Source of the DNA: CAZBGL01 sp964491375
GTDB lineage: Bacteria; Desulfobacterota; Deferrisomatia; Deferrisomatales; Deferrisomataceae
DNA: 7,529 nt
Direction: 5' to 3'
Assembly (NCBI GenBank): GCA_964491375.1
Contig: CAZBGL010000142.1
Coordinates: forward strand, 1-7,529
Shown: piece after piece, positions 1 through 5,997 of the stretch
Layout of the letters: the number at the start of each line of letters is the position of its first letter
How positions within the stretch are numbered: the stretch's first letter is position 1
The notes under the pieces: generated by a model
The model's input: the letters and a program-made list of their open reading frames with translations, nothing else
Databases searched by the model: none
What the model was told of the DNA's origin: nothing
Program-made: the position numbers and the translations under genes

Positions 1-516
1 GTAATCCGCCTCGGCCTCCACCCGGTCCGAAGTCTCCTCGTGGTGACGCACCTGCAGCGTCGGATCCTGAAAGGAGGGGTGTTCCAGGACCAGGCCCGAT
101 GGCTCATGGACCTCTCCCTCGCCTTGTCCCGGGTGTACCGATCCTTGGCCGGCGACCTCGGGATCGAGCCCGAGGAGGGCGCGACCCGTGGCCTGCTCAT
201 GCACGTAGAGCACTTTATCCTCCTGGGTGCCCTGGGCATGGTGTCCAGTTCGAAAAAACGCGCCTTGCACCCGTCCGACGCCGCCCTCTTGGAGGCGTTC
301 CGCCGGTGCGGGCCCAGCGTGCGAGCCATGGCGGCCGAGGAGTGGCAGCTCAAGGCCCTGGAAACGGTCCCGGAACTGGAAGGCCGGCTGAGGCGGATCC
401 GGAAGAGCCTGGTGTGCCGATGGGCCGGGCTCCCGACGGAACCCGTGGAGTCATTGGAGCCGGCACGCCTGGAACAGGCACTCTCCAAGGTGGGGGTTCC
501 GGTGGTGGCAGACTAG
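1..516 (+). CDS. Unrecognised protein, 3' part only (5' end lies outside the window)
   Basis: I do not recognise this protein. The frame is open from base 1 to a TAG at 514-516, giving at least 171 codons, and no start inside the window is convincing. GTG at 40 and 43 have no Shine-Dalgarno. A perfect AAAGGAGG at 70-77 sits one base before GTG 79, which is too close, and 28 bases before ATG 106, which is too far. The coding part therefore most likely continues upstream. The visible protein is predicted to be mostly alpha-helical, rich in Leu, Ala, Arg and Glu. It has a more hydrophobic patch (LLMHVEHFILLGALGMV) in its middle, followed by a charged helical stretch (LEGRLRRIRKSLVCRW) near the end. 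There is no signal peptide or clear membrane span in the visible part. A C-terminal helical domain of a larger enzyme is possible, but I cannot name a family. It is convergent with speB, and the two stop codons overlap. Confidence 0.6.
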   Translation, partial: VIRLGLHPVRSLLVVTHLQRRILKGGVFQDQARWLMDLSLALSRVYRSLAGDLGIEPEEGATRGLLMHVEHFILLGALGMVSSSKKRALHPSDAALLEAFRRCGPSVRAMAAEEWQLKALETVPELEGRLRRIRKSLVCRWAGLPTEPVESLEPARLEQALSKVGVPVVAD

Positions 517-1370
517 ATCGAGGCCGCCATCAGGATGAGAAGCTCCCGGGCCGCCTTGGCCGCCACTACGGCGCTGGTGCCGGTGGGATCGTAGGGGGGG
601 CACAGCTCCATCACGTCGGCGCCCACCAGGGGGCGGCCGCAGCGGGCGATCTCGCCGAGGCAGTCCTCGAACGCACCGAACCCGATGCCCCCAGGTTCAG
701 GCGTGCCCGTGCCGGGCACGAGCGCGGGATCGAACACGTCCACGTCCAGGGTGACGTACAGGGGCCCCTCCCCCCGTGCCAGGGCCTCGGCGACCGAGGC
801 CGGGTCCGCCGGCCGGAGCGTTTCGTGCGCCCGCATCCAAGCGAACTCCTCCCGGGTTCCCGAGCGAACTCCGAACTGGAACAGCCGTTCCGGAGGGAGT
901 ACGTCGAGACACCTGCGCATCGTGCAGGCGTGGGACCGGGGCTCCCCTTCGTAGCGATCCCGGAGGTCGGCATGGGCATCAAACTGGAGAACGGTCAGAT
1001 CCGGATGACGGTCCAGGTGGGCGCGCACGAGGGGTGCCGTGAGGGAGTGCTCACCCCCAAGGCACAACACCCGGGCGCCGTTGTCCAGGAGACGTGCCGC
1101 CGCCCTCTGCACCCGCGCCCACGCGGTCCCCGGGTCGGTGGCCGGCAGGTCGAGGTCCCCGAGGTCGGCGATGCGGTTCCCCGGCAGTTCCGCGTCCAGG
1201 CGAGGGGAGTACGCCTCCAGCACCCACGAGGCTTCACGGACCGCGCCGGGGCCGAACCGGGCTCCGGGCCGGAAGGTGCACGTTCCGTCAAACGGCAGTC
1301 CGAGCAGAACGATCCGGGCGTCCCGGAGGTCCCCGGTGCACTCCAGGAACCCCCGGGGACGGAGCGTCAT
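513..1370 (-). CDS. speB: Agmatinase-family ureohydrolase (SpeB)
   Basis: A 285-residue member of the arginase/agmatinase family, which uses a binuclear Mn centre to release urea from a guanidino group. The expected substrate is agmatine, giving putrescine, or N1-aminopropylagmatine, giving spermidine. All metal-site motifs are visible: GGEHS at 105-109 (H108), DAHAD at 131-135 (D131, H133, D135), SHAC around H147, LDVDVFDP at 208-215 (D209, D211) and the late E255 in VMELCPP. The N-terminal PFDGT...FRPGARFGP segment is typical of agmatinases rather than arginases. Length is normal for the family. I chose ATG 1370 because it overlaps the speE stop as ATGA, has GGGAGG about 10 bases upstream, and starts right before the conserved part. 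The frame stays open further upstream inside speE, but that extension has no ureohydrolase character. It is the last gene of the polyamine operon and ends in a CTAG shared with the convergent gene. The family is certain; the substrate is inferred from its neighbours. Confidence 0.93.
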   Translation of the reverse strand: MTLRPRGFLECTGDLRDARIVLLGLPFDGTCTFRPGARFGPGAVREASWVLEAYSPRLDAELPGNRIADLGDLDLPATDPGTAWARVQRAAARLLDNGARVLCLGGEHSLTAPLVRAHLDRHPDLTVLQFDAHADLRDRYEGEPRSHACTMRRCLDVLPPERLFQFGVRSGTREEFAWMRAHETLRPADPASVAEALARGEGPLYVTLDVDVFDPALVPGTGTPEPGGIGFGAFEDCLGEIARCGRPLVGADVMELCPPYDPTGTSAVVAAKAARELLILMAASI

Positions 1371-2218
1371 CCCTCCAAGGCCTCCCGGAAATAGTTGGGC
1401 AGCACGAACGAGGCTTCGTGGATCTCCGGGTTGTAGTACAGGAACTTTCCGGACACGGCCTCGTATCGCTCCCGGCTGGGTCTCTTTCGGGGGTCCGGTC
1501 CCTTGCTCCCGATGCCGAAACACCAGTATCCACCGGGATACGTGGGCACAGATGCGGTATAGGGCAGGGCGATGGGAAACGAGGCCGCCATGTTGCCCAG
1601 GATCTGCTTGATCTCGGGCGCATCGAAGAATGGGGAACCGATCTGCGCCGTGAGCACGCCGCCGGGTTTGAGGGCCTTGTGGCAATCCGCGTAGAAGCTC
1701 TCAGAGAAGAGCCCAATGGCCGGTCCAATGGGATCGGTGGAGTCGACCAAGATCACGTCGTATGCTTCACGCTTTCCTTTGACGAACTCGATGCCGTCCG
1801 CGTAGTGGATGGTGAGGCGCGGATCGTCCAGCGCGCACGTCAGTGCGGGGAAATGCTTCCTGCACGCCTCGACCACCATACGGTCCAGCTCCACCATTTC
1901 GATCCGTTCCACAGAAGGGTGACGGACCACCTCCCGCACGCTGCCTCCGTCGCCGCCACCCACGATCAGAACGGAGCGCGGCTCCGGGTGGGTGAACATG
2001 GGGATGTGGACGAGCATGTCGTGATAGATGAACTCGTCCTTGTCCGTGAGCATGAACACGCCGTCCAGCAGCAGGGTCTTGCCCAGCAACGCCGTGTCAA
2101 TGACGTCGATCCGCTGGAAGGGCGTCTGGGCACTGTAGGGATACCCCGTGACCCGCACGCCCACGGCGATGCCGTCCTTGTGGACCTCGCGAAACCATAC
2201 GTCCAGCCCTTTGGTCAT
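1367..2218 (-). CDS. speE: Spermidine synthase / polyamine aminopropyltransferase (SpeE)
   Basis: A 283-residue cytoplasmic enzyme with the fold of SAM-dependent methyltransferases. It moves the aminopropyl group of decarboxylated AdoMet onto an amine acceptor, classically putrescine. The N-terminal beta domain carries SAQTPFQRIDV (Q31) and EFIYHDML (Y65, H66, D67). The nucleotide-binding motif VGGGDGG is at 86-92, followed by the acidic VELD (E110) and ADG (D141). The catalytic DSTDP is at 159-163, with Q192 in AQIGSPF. After DSTDPIGPA the acidic residue commonly found before the conserved LF is Ile168 here. I chose ATG 2218 because it overlaps the decarboxylase stop as ATGA and has GGAGAAGG about 6 bases upstream. 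The GTG at 2233 would add five residues but has no comparable ribosome site. It is translationally coupled to both neighbours. The family is certain. The acceptor could be putrescine, agmatine or a longer amine, and sequence alone does not settle this. Confidence 0.94.
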   Translation of the reverse strand: MTKGLDVWFREVHKDGIAVGVRVTGYPYSAQTPFQRIDVIDTALLGKTLLLDGVFMLTDKDEFIYHDMLVHIPMFTHPEPRSVLIVGGGDGGSVREVVRHPSVERIEMVELDRMVVEACRKHFPALTCALDDPRLTIHYADGIEFVKGKREAYDVILVDSTDPIGPAIGLFSESFYADCHKALKPGGVLTAQIGSPFFDAPEIKQILGNMAASFPIALPYTASVPTYPGGYWCFGIGSKGPDPRKRPSRERYEAVSGKFLYYNPEIHEASFVLPNYFREALEG

Positions 2219-2691
2219 CCGTCCTTCTCCCACAGCACGACGGCGGCAAAGGCCGCGCCCTTATTGGTCACCTTGTGTTCCACCACAGCGGTACGGATCT
2301 CCCGCACCGGGCAGTTCCGGATCCGCATGCCCTCTTCGGCCATCCGGGTCACGATCTCCTCCACGATGTCCGCCCGGCCGTACGCCGAATACTCCATGAT
2401 GAGGCCGGGCTTGTCCGGTTCCTCCGGAACGGCCACGGCCACGCCCGCCGAGATGATCTCGCCGGGCACGGAGCAGGTGATCGCCGCATAGGCCACGGGC
2501 AGGAGCGCTCCCGGAGGGACCCGGACCGGCTCCATGGGCTGGCATCCTGGAGGCAGGATGCTCGAGACCTTGAGCAGGTTCGTATTGCCGATGCCCGCGT
2601 CCAGGAGGGCGGCGTCGAAGGCGTTGAGTTCCATGTATCCTTCGGCACGCCCCCGAACCAGAAAGTAATGGGTGGGGGTCCGTATGATCAT
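2215..2691 (-). CDS. pdaD: Pyruvoyl-dependent arginine decarboxylase
   Basis: A 158-residue proenzyme that cleaves itself between two serines. The new N-terminal serine becomes a pyruvoyl group that decarboxylates arginine to agmatine, with no need for pyridoxal phosphate. The signature GIGNTNLLKVSSILPPG is present, with cleavage expected between S43 and S44, N38 just before it, and the catalytic E100 in IMEYSAYG. From memory, the Methanocaldococcus jannaschii residues are N47, S52/S53 and E109, so all are offset by the same nine positions, which is strong support. Length is typical (about 160). ATG 2691 overlaps the speD stop as ATGA and has AGGAGGT about 6 bases upstream. The gene feeds agmatine to SpeE and SpeB downstream and replaces the large PLP enzyme SpeA. 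This form is common in archaea and scattered among bacteria. The assignment is secure. The symbol pdaD is borrowed from the archaeal gene. Confidence 0.95.
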   Translation of the reverse strand: MIIRTPTHYFLVRGRAEGYMELNAFDAALLDAGIGNTNLLKVSSILPPGCQPMEPVRVPPGALLPVAYAAITCSVPGEIISAGVAVAVPEEPDKPGLIMEYSAYGRADIVEEIVTRMAEEGMRIRNCPVREIRTAVVEHKVTNKGAAFAAVVLWEKDG

Positions 2692-3101
2692 GCGCGGACC
2701 TCCTGGGGCTGCACCGCAGGCTGGGGCTTGTGATGGAGGGGGCCCTCCACGTTCAAGAGCCCCCGGGGCACCTCCCGGGTTTCGGTGCGTTGCGCCCGAA
2801 GTTTGCGTTCCAAGTACGCATGGGCCTTCCAGGGATCCACCGTCTGGCCGCAGGTGAACAGGTCCACGGCGGCGTACCCGTACTCCGGCCAGGTGTGAAT
2901 GGCCAGGTGGCTTTCGGAGATGACCACCACGCCGCTCACCCCGTACGGGCTGAACCGGTGGAACACGCTCTGCACGATGGTCGCGCCGCTAAGTTCGGCC
3001 GCCTCGCGCATGTAGCGCTCCACGAGCTCCGTGTCGTCCAGGATCTGGGGATCGCACCCGTAATATTCCCCAAGGATGTGCCTGCCGAGGTTCTGGAGCA
3101 A
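2688..3101 (-). CDS. speD: S-adenosylmethionine decarboxylase proenzyme, short prokaryotic class (SpeD/SpeH)
   Basis: A 137-residue proenzyme that makes decarboxylated AdoMet, the aminopropyl donor for SpeE. Self-cleavage is expected between E63 and S64 in VVISESHLAIHTWPEYGY, with Ser64 becoming the pyruvoyl group. H69 (processing) and C84 in DLFTCG (proton donor) match Thermotoga maritima S63, H68 and C83 with a one-residue offset. The N-terminal NLGRHILGEYYGCD and the central SGATIVQSVFHRFSPYGVSGVV are classic for this class. Residues from about 105 to the end are a low-complexity Pro/Gln-rich tail and are probably flexible. The start is TTG 3101, supported by AGGAGGT eight bases upstream and by alignment of the family's N-terminus. 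No ATG is available, because the frame runs back through 14 codons to the TGA of the regulator gene. It lies 42 bases after the regulator and overlaps the next gene by ATGA. Confidence 0.95.
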   Translation of the reverse strand: MLQNLGRHILGEYYGCDPQILDDTELVERYMREAAELSGATIVQSVFHRFSPYGVSGVVVISESHLAIHTWPEYGYAAVDLFTCGQTVDPWKAHAYLERKLRAQRTETREVPRGLLNVEGPLHHKPQPAVQPQEVRA

Positions 3102-3143
3102 CCTCTCCCACCTCCTCGTGTGAGGGGCGGCGGCCCGGACAGC

Positions 3144-3686
3144 TCAGAAGCTCGGAGGGCTCGCCACCCACAGGACCGTTGCCGGACGCTTGCCCCGGTT
3201 CTCCAGCCAGTGCTTCTGGTCCGCGGTGTAGTAGAAGCACTCCCCCTTGCGCACCCGGAACTCGCGCTCGCCCAGGTGGACGTGGACCTGTCCCGAAAGG
3301 ACAAAGCCAAACTCCTCCCCCTCGTGCCCCGCGATGGGTTCGGTGGAGGTTCCGGGTTCGAGCTGGAGGAGCACGGGCTCCATGAGATGGCGATGCGCCC
3401 GGGGGATGAGAAACGTCAGGGCAACCCCTTCGTCGGTGTCCCCCGAGACGACCCGGTCCTGCTTGCCGAAAACGATCTTCTCCTCGCTCCCGCTCCCCTG
3501 GAAGAACTCCGCCAGCGACACCCCTAGAGCATCGAGGATGTCCTGGAGGGTGGCGATCGATGGCGAGGTCGTATCGTTCTCCAGTTGGGAAATGAACCCC
3601 TTGGTCAGATCGGCCCGGTTGGCCAGGTCCTCTTGGGTGAGCCCCGCCTGGAGCCGCAGTCTCCGAATCCTCTCGCCGATGTTCAC
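3144..3686 (-). CDS. XRE-family regulator with C-terminal cupin sensor domain, likely polyamine repressor
   Basis: A 180-residue DNA-binding regulator and first gene of the polyamine operon. An XRE/Cro helix-turn-helix occupies about residues 4-60 (NIGERIRRLRLQAGLTQEDLA, then the recognition helix TKGFISQLEN at 28-37). A cupin_2 domain fills about 98-180, with HEGEEFGFVLSG (H121, E124, E125), GECFYYTADQKHWLEN (H159) and the usual family ending PPSF. This is the layout of PuuR-like and related regulators, where the cupin is thought to sense a small metabolite. Control of the polyamine genes, with a polyamine as ligand, is inferred from position. I chose GTG 3686 because GGGGGTG, close to the extended Shine-Dalgarno GGAGGTG, lies six bases upstream. 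GTG 3695 would add MSC and has no spaced ribosome site. The promoter, a palindrome and a half-site lie just upstream, suggesting autoregulation. The family is certain; the target and ligand are inferred. Confidence 0.9.
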   Translation of the reverse strand: MNIGERIRRLRLQAGLTQEDLANRADLTKGFISQLENDTTSPSIATLQDILDALGVSLAEFFQGSGSEEKIVFGKQDRVVSGDTDEGVALTFLIPRAHRHLMEPVLLQLEPGTSTEPIAGHEGEEFGFVLSGQVHVHLGEREFRVRKGECFYYTADQKHWLENRGKRPATVLWVASPPSF

Positions 3687-3704
3687 GCAGGACACCCCCG
3701 GTTC

Positions 3705-3732
3705 GGTTTATGGTCCCTAAACCTAGGGTTTA
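3705..3732. promoter_or_regulatory. Candidate operator: 15-base palindrome plus a half-site 22 bases away
   Basis: TAAACC-TAG-GGTTTA at 3718-3732 is a perfect inverted repeat with a three-base centre. The octamer GGTTTATG (3727-3734) that contains its right arm recurs at 3705-3712, exactly 22 bases away, about two helical turns. Both sites fall between roughly +8 and +35 of the predicted operon transcript, a position where a bound protein would block initiation or early elongation. The natural candidate binder is the adjacent XRE-cupin protein. This is inferred from layout only. Confidence 0.5.
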
Positions 3733-3745
3733 TGAAAGGCGGCCT

Positions 3746-3774
3746 TACATACTGCAAACCCGCCCCGGTGTCAA
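3746..3774 (-). promoter_or_regulatory. Sigma-70-type promoter of the regulator-speD-pdaD-speE-speB operon
   Basis: On the minus strand a perfect -35 TTGACA (3774-3769) is followed by a 17-base spacer and a -10 TATGTA (3751-3746). Transcription would start near 3739, giving a leader of about 53 bases to GTG 3686. The -10 matches only three of six consensus bases, so the strength is uncertain. A second, weaker -10-like CATAAA overlaps the palindrome just downstream. Confidence 0.6.
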
Positions 3775-3835
3775 CCGAAAAATGGCCGGGATCGCCCGGT
3801 GTGAGCCCCGCCTGCCCCGGGACCGGACAACCCAT

Positions 3836-3864
3836 TTGACAACACGACCGCGAGGCGTTACAAA
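3836..3864 (+). promoter_or_regulatory. Sigma-70-type promoter of the envelope gene cluster
   Basis: A perfect -35 TTGACA (3836-3841) is followed by 17 bases and TACAAA (3859-3864, four of six consensus bases). Transcription would begin near 3871, about 20 bases before ATG 3891, with GAGGAG at 3877-3882 as the ribosome site. It is divergent from the operon promoter; the two -35 boxes are about 60 bases apart. Confidence 0.6.
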
Positions 3865-3890
3865 GGCGCAACCCCTGAGGAGTCCCGACG

Positions 3891-4940
3891 ATGGAACCCC
3901 GAGATACCCAACCTCCGAGTAGGGGCGTCGGAAGTCGCCTCCTGCGGTCGGTCCTGCTCCCCAGTTTCGTCCTGCTGCCCCTGGCGATATCGATTGGCCC
4001 CTCGAACGGTGGGTCCGGTCCCGTCGTTCGGGAGGGGGATCGTCAGAAGGCGGGCCCGGTGATCGTGCCGGTCTCGGTGCGCACGGCCCGGGAGCTCGCC
4101 TGGGTACTGGATCGCGTGTGGGAAAAGTGGGCCTCCGCCCCGGACCGCGTCCCCAACGTGGCGCCCGCGCGCTTTCCCCACGACATGGGGGCGCTCCCCC
4201 AGTCCACCCGCAAACGCGCGTTCGTGCGCTCCGTGCTTCCGCACATCCTGGCCGAGAACGACCGGATCCTGAGGCAGAGAAGGGCGTTGGAGATCGCCCT
4301 GGACCGGGCGCAGGTGCAGGGAAAGCTCTCCGAGTTCCAGACGCTGCTCGTGTTGAGGCTGGCCAAGGCATACCGGGTGGAGCTCACCCCCGACGAACTG
4401 GAGCAGGACCCCGCCTCTGCGATCCACCGCCTTCTGCGGAGGGTGGACGTGGTGCCCGTTTCCCTGGCCCTGGCCCAAGCCGCGGTGGAGTCCGCCTGGG
4501 GGACCTCCCGGTTTGCGCGCGAGGGGAACTCCCTGTTCGGTCAATGGGTGTTTTCGTCCACCAAGGGGATGGCCCCCAAGGAGCGTCCTGAAGGGGCCCG
4601 GTACGCGGTTGCGTCGTTTCCCGACCTGGCCGCGTCGGTCCGGGGATACATGCGCAACCTGAACACGCTGTGGGCCTATGAGTCCTTCCGGGACCTGCGC
4701 GCGGGGTTGCGCCGGCGGGGAAGCCCGCTCGACGGTGCGCTGCTGGCCCAGGGGCTCCTGATGTATTCCACCCGGCGCGAGGCCTACGTGGAGGACCTGA
4801 TCCGGGTCATCCGGCACAACCGCTTCGGCCGCTTCGACAACGCCCGGCTCGTGCCCGTCCCGGAGTCGGCGGTGCGGCGCCTCACGGCCCGGGTGCAGGT
4901 GTTGGCGTCCTCCGAGGGAGTGCCGGTTCCGGATGCGTAG
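3891..4940 (+). CDS. Bax-like / GH73 glucosaminidase-domain protein, membrane-anchored or exported
   Basis: A 349-residue envelope protein with the mannosyl-glycoprotein endo-beta-N-acetylglucosaminidase fold shared by E. coli Bax, FlgJ and GH73 peptidoglycan hydrolases. The N-terminus has Arg residues and then a hydrophobic stretch (about 17-36), a signal anchor or uncleaved signal. Residues 100-135 (LPQSTRKRAFVRSVLPHILAENDRIL) match the Bax-type lead-in helices. The catalytic core is LALAQAAVESAWGTSRFAREGNSLFGQW, with E200 as the expected acid and the conserved SRFA..GN.LFG behind it. YAVASFPDLAASVRGYMRNLNT (about 238-259) and the MYSTRREAYVEDL segment follow the family pattern. It probably cuts glycan strands in the periplasm. 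GAGGAG lies eight bases before ATG 3891. It overlaps the next gene by eight bases, so a shared transcript with the deacetylase is likely. The family is well supported; hydrolytic activity is not proven, and some Bax-like proteins are poorly characterised. Confidence 0.85.
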   Translation: MEPRDTQPPSRGVGSRLLRSVLLPSFVLLPLAISIGPSNGGSGPVVREGDRQKAGPVIVPVSVRTARELAWVLDRVWEKWASAPDRVPNVAPARFPHDMGALPQSTRKRAFVRSVLPHILAENDRILRQRRALEIALDRAQVQGKLSEFQTLLVLRLAKAYRVELTPDELEQDPASAIHRLLRRVDVVPVSLALAQAAVESAWGTSRFAREGNSLFGQWVFSSTKGMAPKERPEGARYAVASFPDLAASVRGYMRNLNTLWAYESFRDLRAGLRRRGSPLDGALLAQGLLMYSTRREAYVEDLIRVIRHNRFGRFDNARLVPVPESAVRRLTARVQVLASSEGVPVPDA

Positions 4941-5997
4941 GGCCGCGCTCGGCCTCCTGGTGGGTCTCGGCATCGGCTGGGCGGCCGCATTTCCGCTTGC
5001 ATCGCCCCTCCCAGGGGAGCCGGTACGGATTCTCCTCTATCATCGCGTGGGAGATCCCCGTTACCCCTCGACCAACGTCTCGGAGGAGGCGTTCCGAAGG
5101 CAGATGGAATGGCTCCGCCGGAACGGGTATACGGTGATCCGCACGCGTCGGCTGGAGTCGTTCCTGCTGAACGGCGAGCCGCTCCCTCCCAGGCCGGTGG
5201 TCATCCACTTCGATGACGGTTACCGGAGCGTGTACGAAAACGCCCTTCCGGTGCTCCGGGAGTTCGGGTACCCGTGCACGATCTTCCTGCCCACGCGGGC
5301 GCTGGACCGGCGCTACCGGGACTTCCTGACGTGGAGCGAGGTGAAGGAACTGACCCGGGAAGGCGTGGAGTTCGGGGTCCACGGCCACGGCCACGCCCGT
5401 GTGGGAACCCCTGCGCCGGGCGAAACCCCCCGGGAGTACGCCTCCAGAGTGCGCCGCGAGTTCCAGGAGGCGCTGGCCCGGTTCAGGGCACACGGGCTGG
5501 AGCCGCGGTGGGTGGCCTATCCGTACGGCGAGTACAACGACACGATACTGGAGACTTGCAGGGCGTTGGGGTTTCGGCTGGGTTTTTCCCAGGATCCCGG
5601 GGCGGTGGACGCGCGGGGCGATCCGCTGCGGATACACCGGTTTGCGGTGGTCGGGAGCGTTGCCGAGGAGTCCGTGTTCCGGGAGCGGATGGGATACGGT
5701 GCCCTGCATCTCTTGGAGCCGGTGCCCCGGCCGGGTCTCCTCCCCGGCCCCAGGGTGCCCCGATTCTCGGTGCGGGTGGCCGACCCGGAGCGGTACGAGC
5801 CCGGAAGCGTGAACCTGTTCGTGAGCGAACGTGGAAGACTGCCCGCACGGTTCGATCCGGAGACGGGCCGGGTCGAAGCGCCCGGAATGAACCTCTCGCG
5901 CCGTCTCAACCGGGTGCTCGTGTCGCTGCGCGACCGGGAAACGCGGCGGTATGCCCTGTCCAGTTGGCTCATCCTACTTCCGGGAGGCGATCGATGA
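4933..5997 (+). CDS. Polysaccharide deacetylase (NodB homology, CE4) with extra C-terminal domain
   Basis: A 354-residue exported or membrane-anchored CE4 enzyme, expected to remove acetyl groups from N-acetylated glycans with a divalent metal. Residues 1-25 form a signal peptide or anchor. NodB motifs are in order: RILLYHRVGD (32-41), HFDDGY (92-97, catalytic base D94 and metal ligand D95), VHGHGH (149-154, H150 and H154 as ligands), AYPYGEYND (195-203) and the late RIHRFAV (233-239). The family usually has TFDDG; His replaces Thr here. After about residue 245 a proline-rich linker leads to roughly 80 residues of beta-like sequence (PRFSVRVADPERYEPGSVNLFV and onward), probably a small beta-sandwich. 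I do not recognise that domain. The start ATG 4933 lies inside the end of the glucosaminidase gene, with GAGGGAG 12 bases upstream. The 3' end overlaps ppiA by ATGA. The substrate may be peptidoglycan or an exopolysaccharide; context favours the cell wall. Confidence 0.9.
   Translation: MRRAALGLLVGLGIGWAAAFPLASPLPGEPVRILLYHRVGDPRYPSTNVSEEAFRRQMEWLRRNGYTVIRTRRLESFLLNGEPLPPRPVVIHFDDGYRSVYENALPVLREFGYPCTIFLPTRALDRRYRDFLTWSEVKELTREGVEFGVHGHGHARVGTPAPGETPREYASRVRREFQEALARFRAHGLEPRWVAYPYGEYNDTILETCRALGFRLGFSQDPGAVDARGDPLRIHRFAVVGSVAEESVFRERMGYGALHLLEPVPRPGLLPGPRVPRFSVRVADPERYEPGSVNLFVSERGRLPARFDPETGRVEAPGMNLSRRLNRVLVSLRDRETRRYALSSWLILLPGGDR

Noticed and set aside
99..1394. Long plus-strand open frame across the end of the first gene and antisense to speB
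   Set aside because: Its product is rich in Gly, Arg and Pro without any domain, and it lies opposite a clear ureohydrolase. Although AAAGGAGG precedes ATG 99, the spacing is 21 bases. It is a high-GC shadow frame.
1371..1685. N-terminal extension of SpeB by 105 residues
   Set aside because: The stretch overlaps speE in another frame and has no family resemblance. The ATGA junction with a ribosome site at 1370 is the normal start.
1094..2491. 465-codon plus-strand open frame antisense to speB, speE and pdaD
   Set aside because: The opposite strand encodes three enzymes with full catalytic motifs, and the translation here is low-complexity with no recognisable family.
3687..3695. GTG 3695 as start of the XRE-cupin gene
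   Set aside because: A G-run touches the codon with no spacing, while GTG 3686 has GGGGGTG at six bases. The difference is only three residues, so this is not certain.
3786..3799. CCGGG-ATCG-CCCGG inverted repeat between the divergent promoters
   Set aside because: A five-pair GC-only stem is expected by chance in DNA this GC-rich, and it overlaps no promoter element.
3858..4973. 371-codon minus-strand open frame antisense to the glucosaminidase gene
   Set aside because: It shadows a protein with a clear GH73-like core, and its own product is His/Pro/Gly/Arg-rich without domain features.
4882..5709. 275-codon minus-strand open frame antisense to the deacetylase gene
   Set aside because: It is opposite all NodB motifs, has no domain of its own and has composition typical of a shadow frame.
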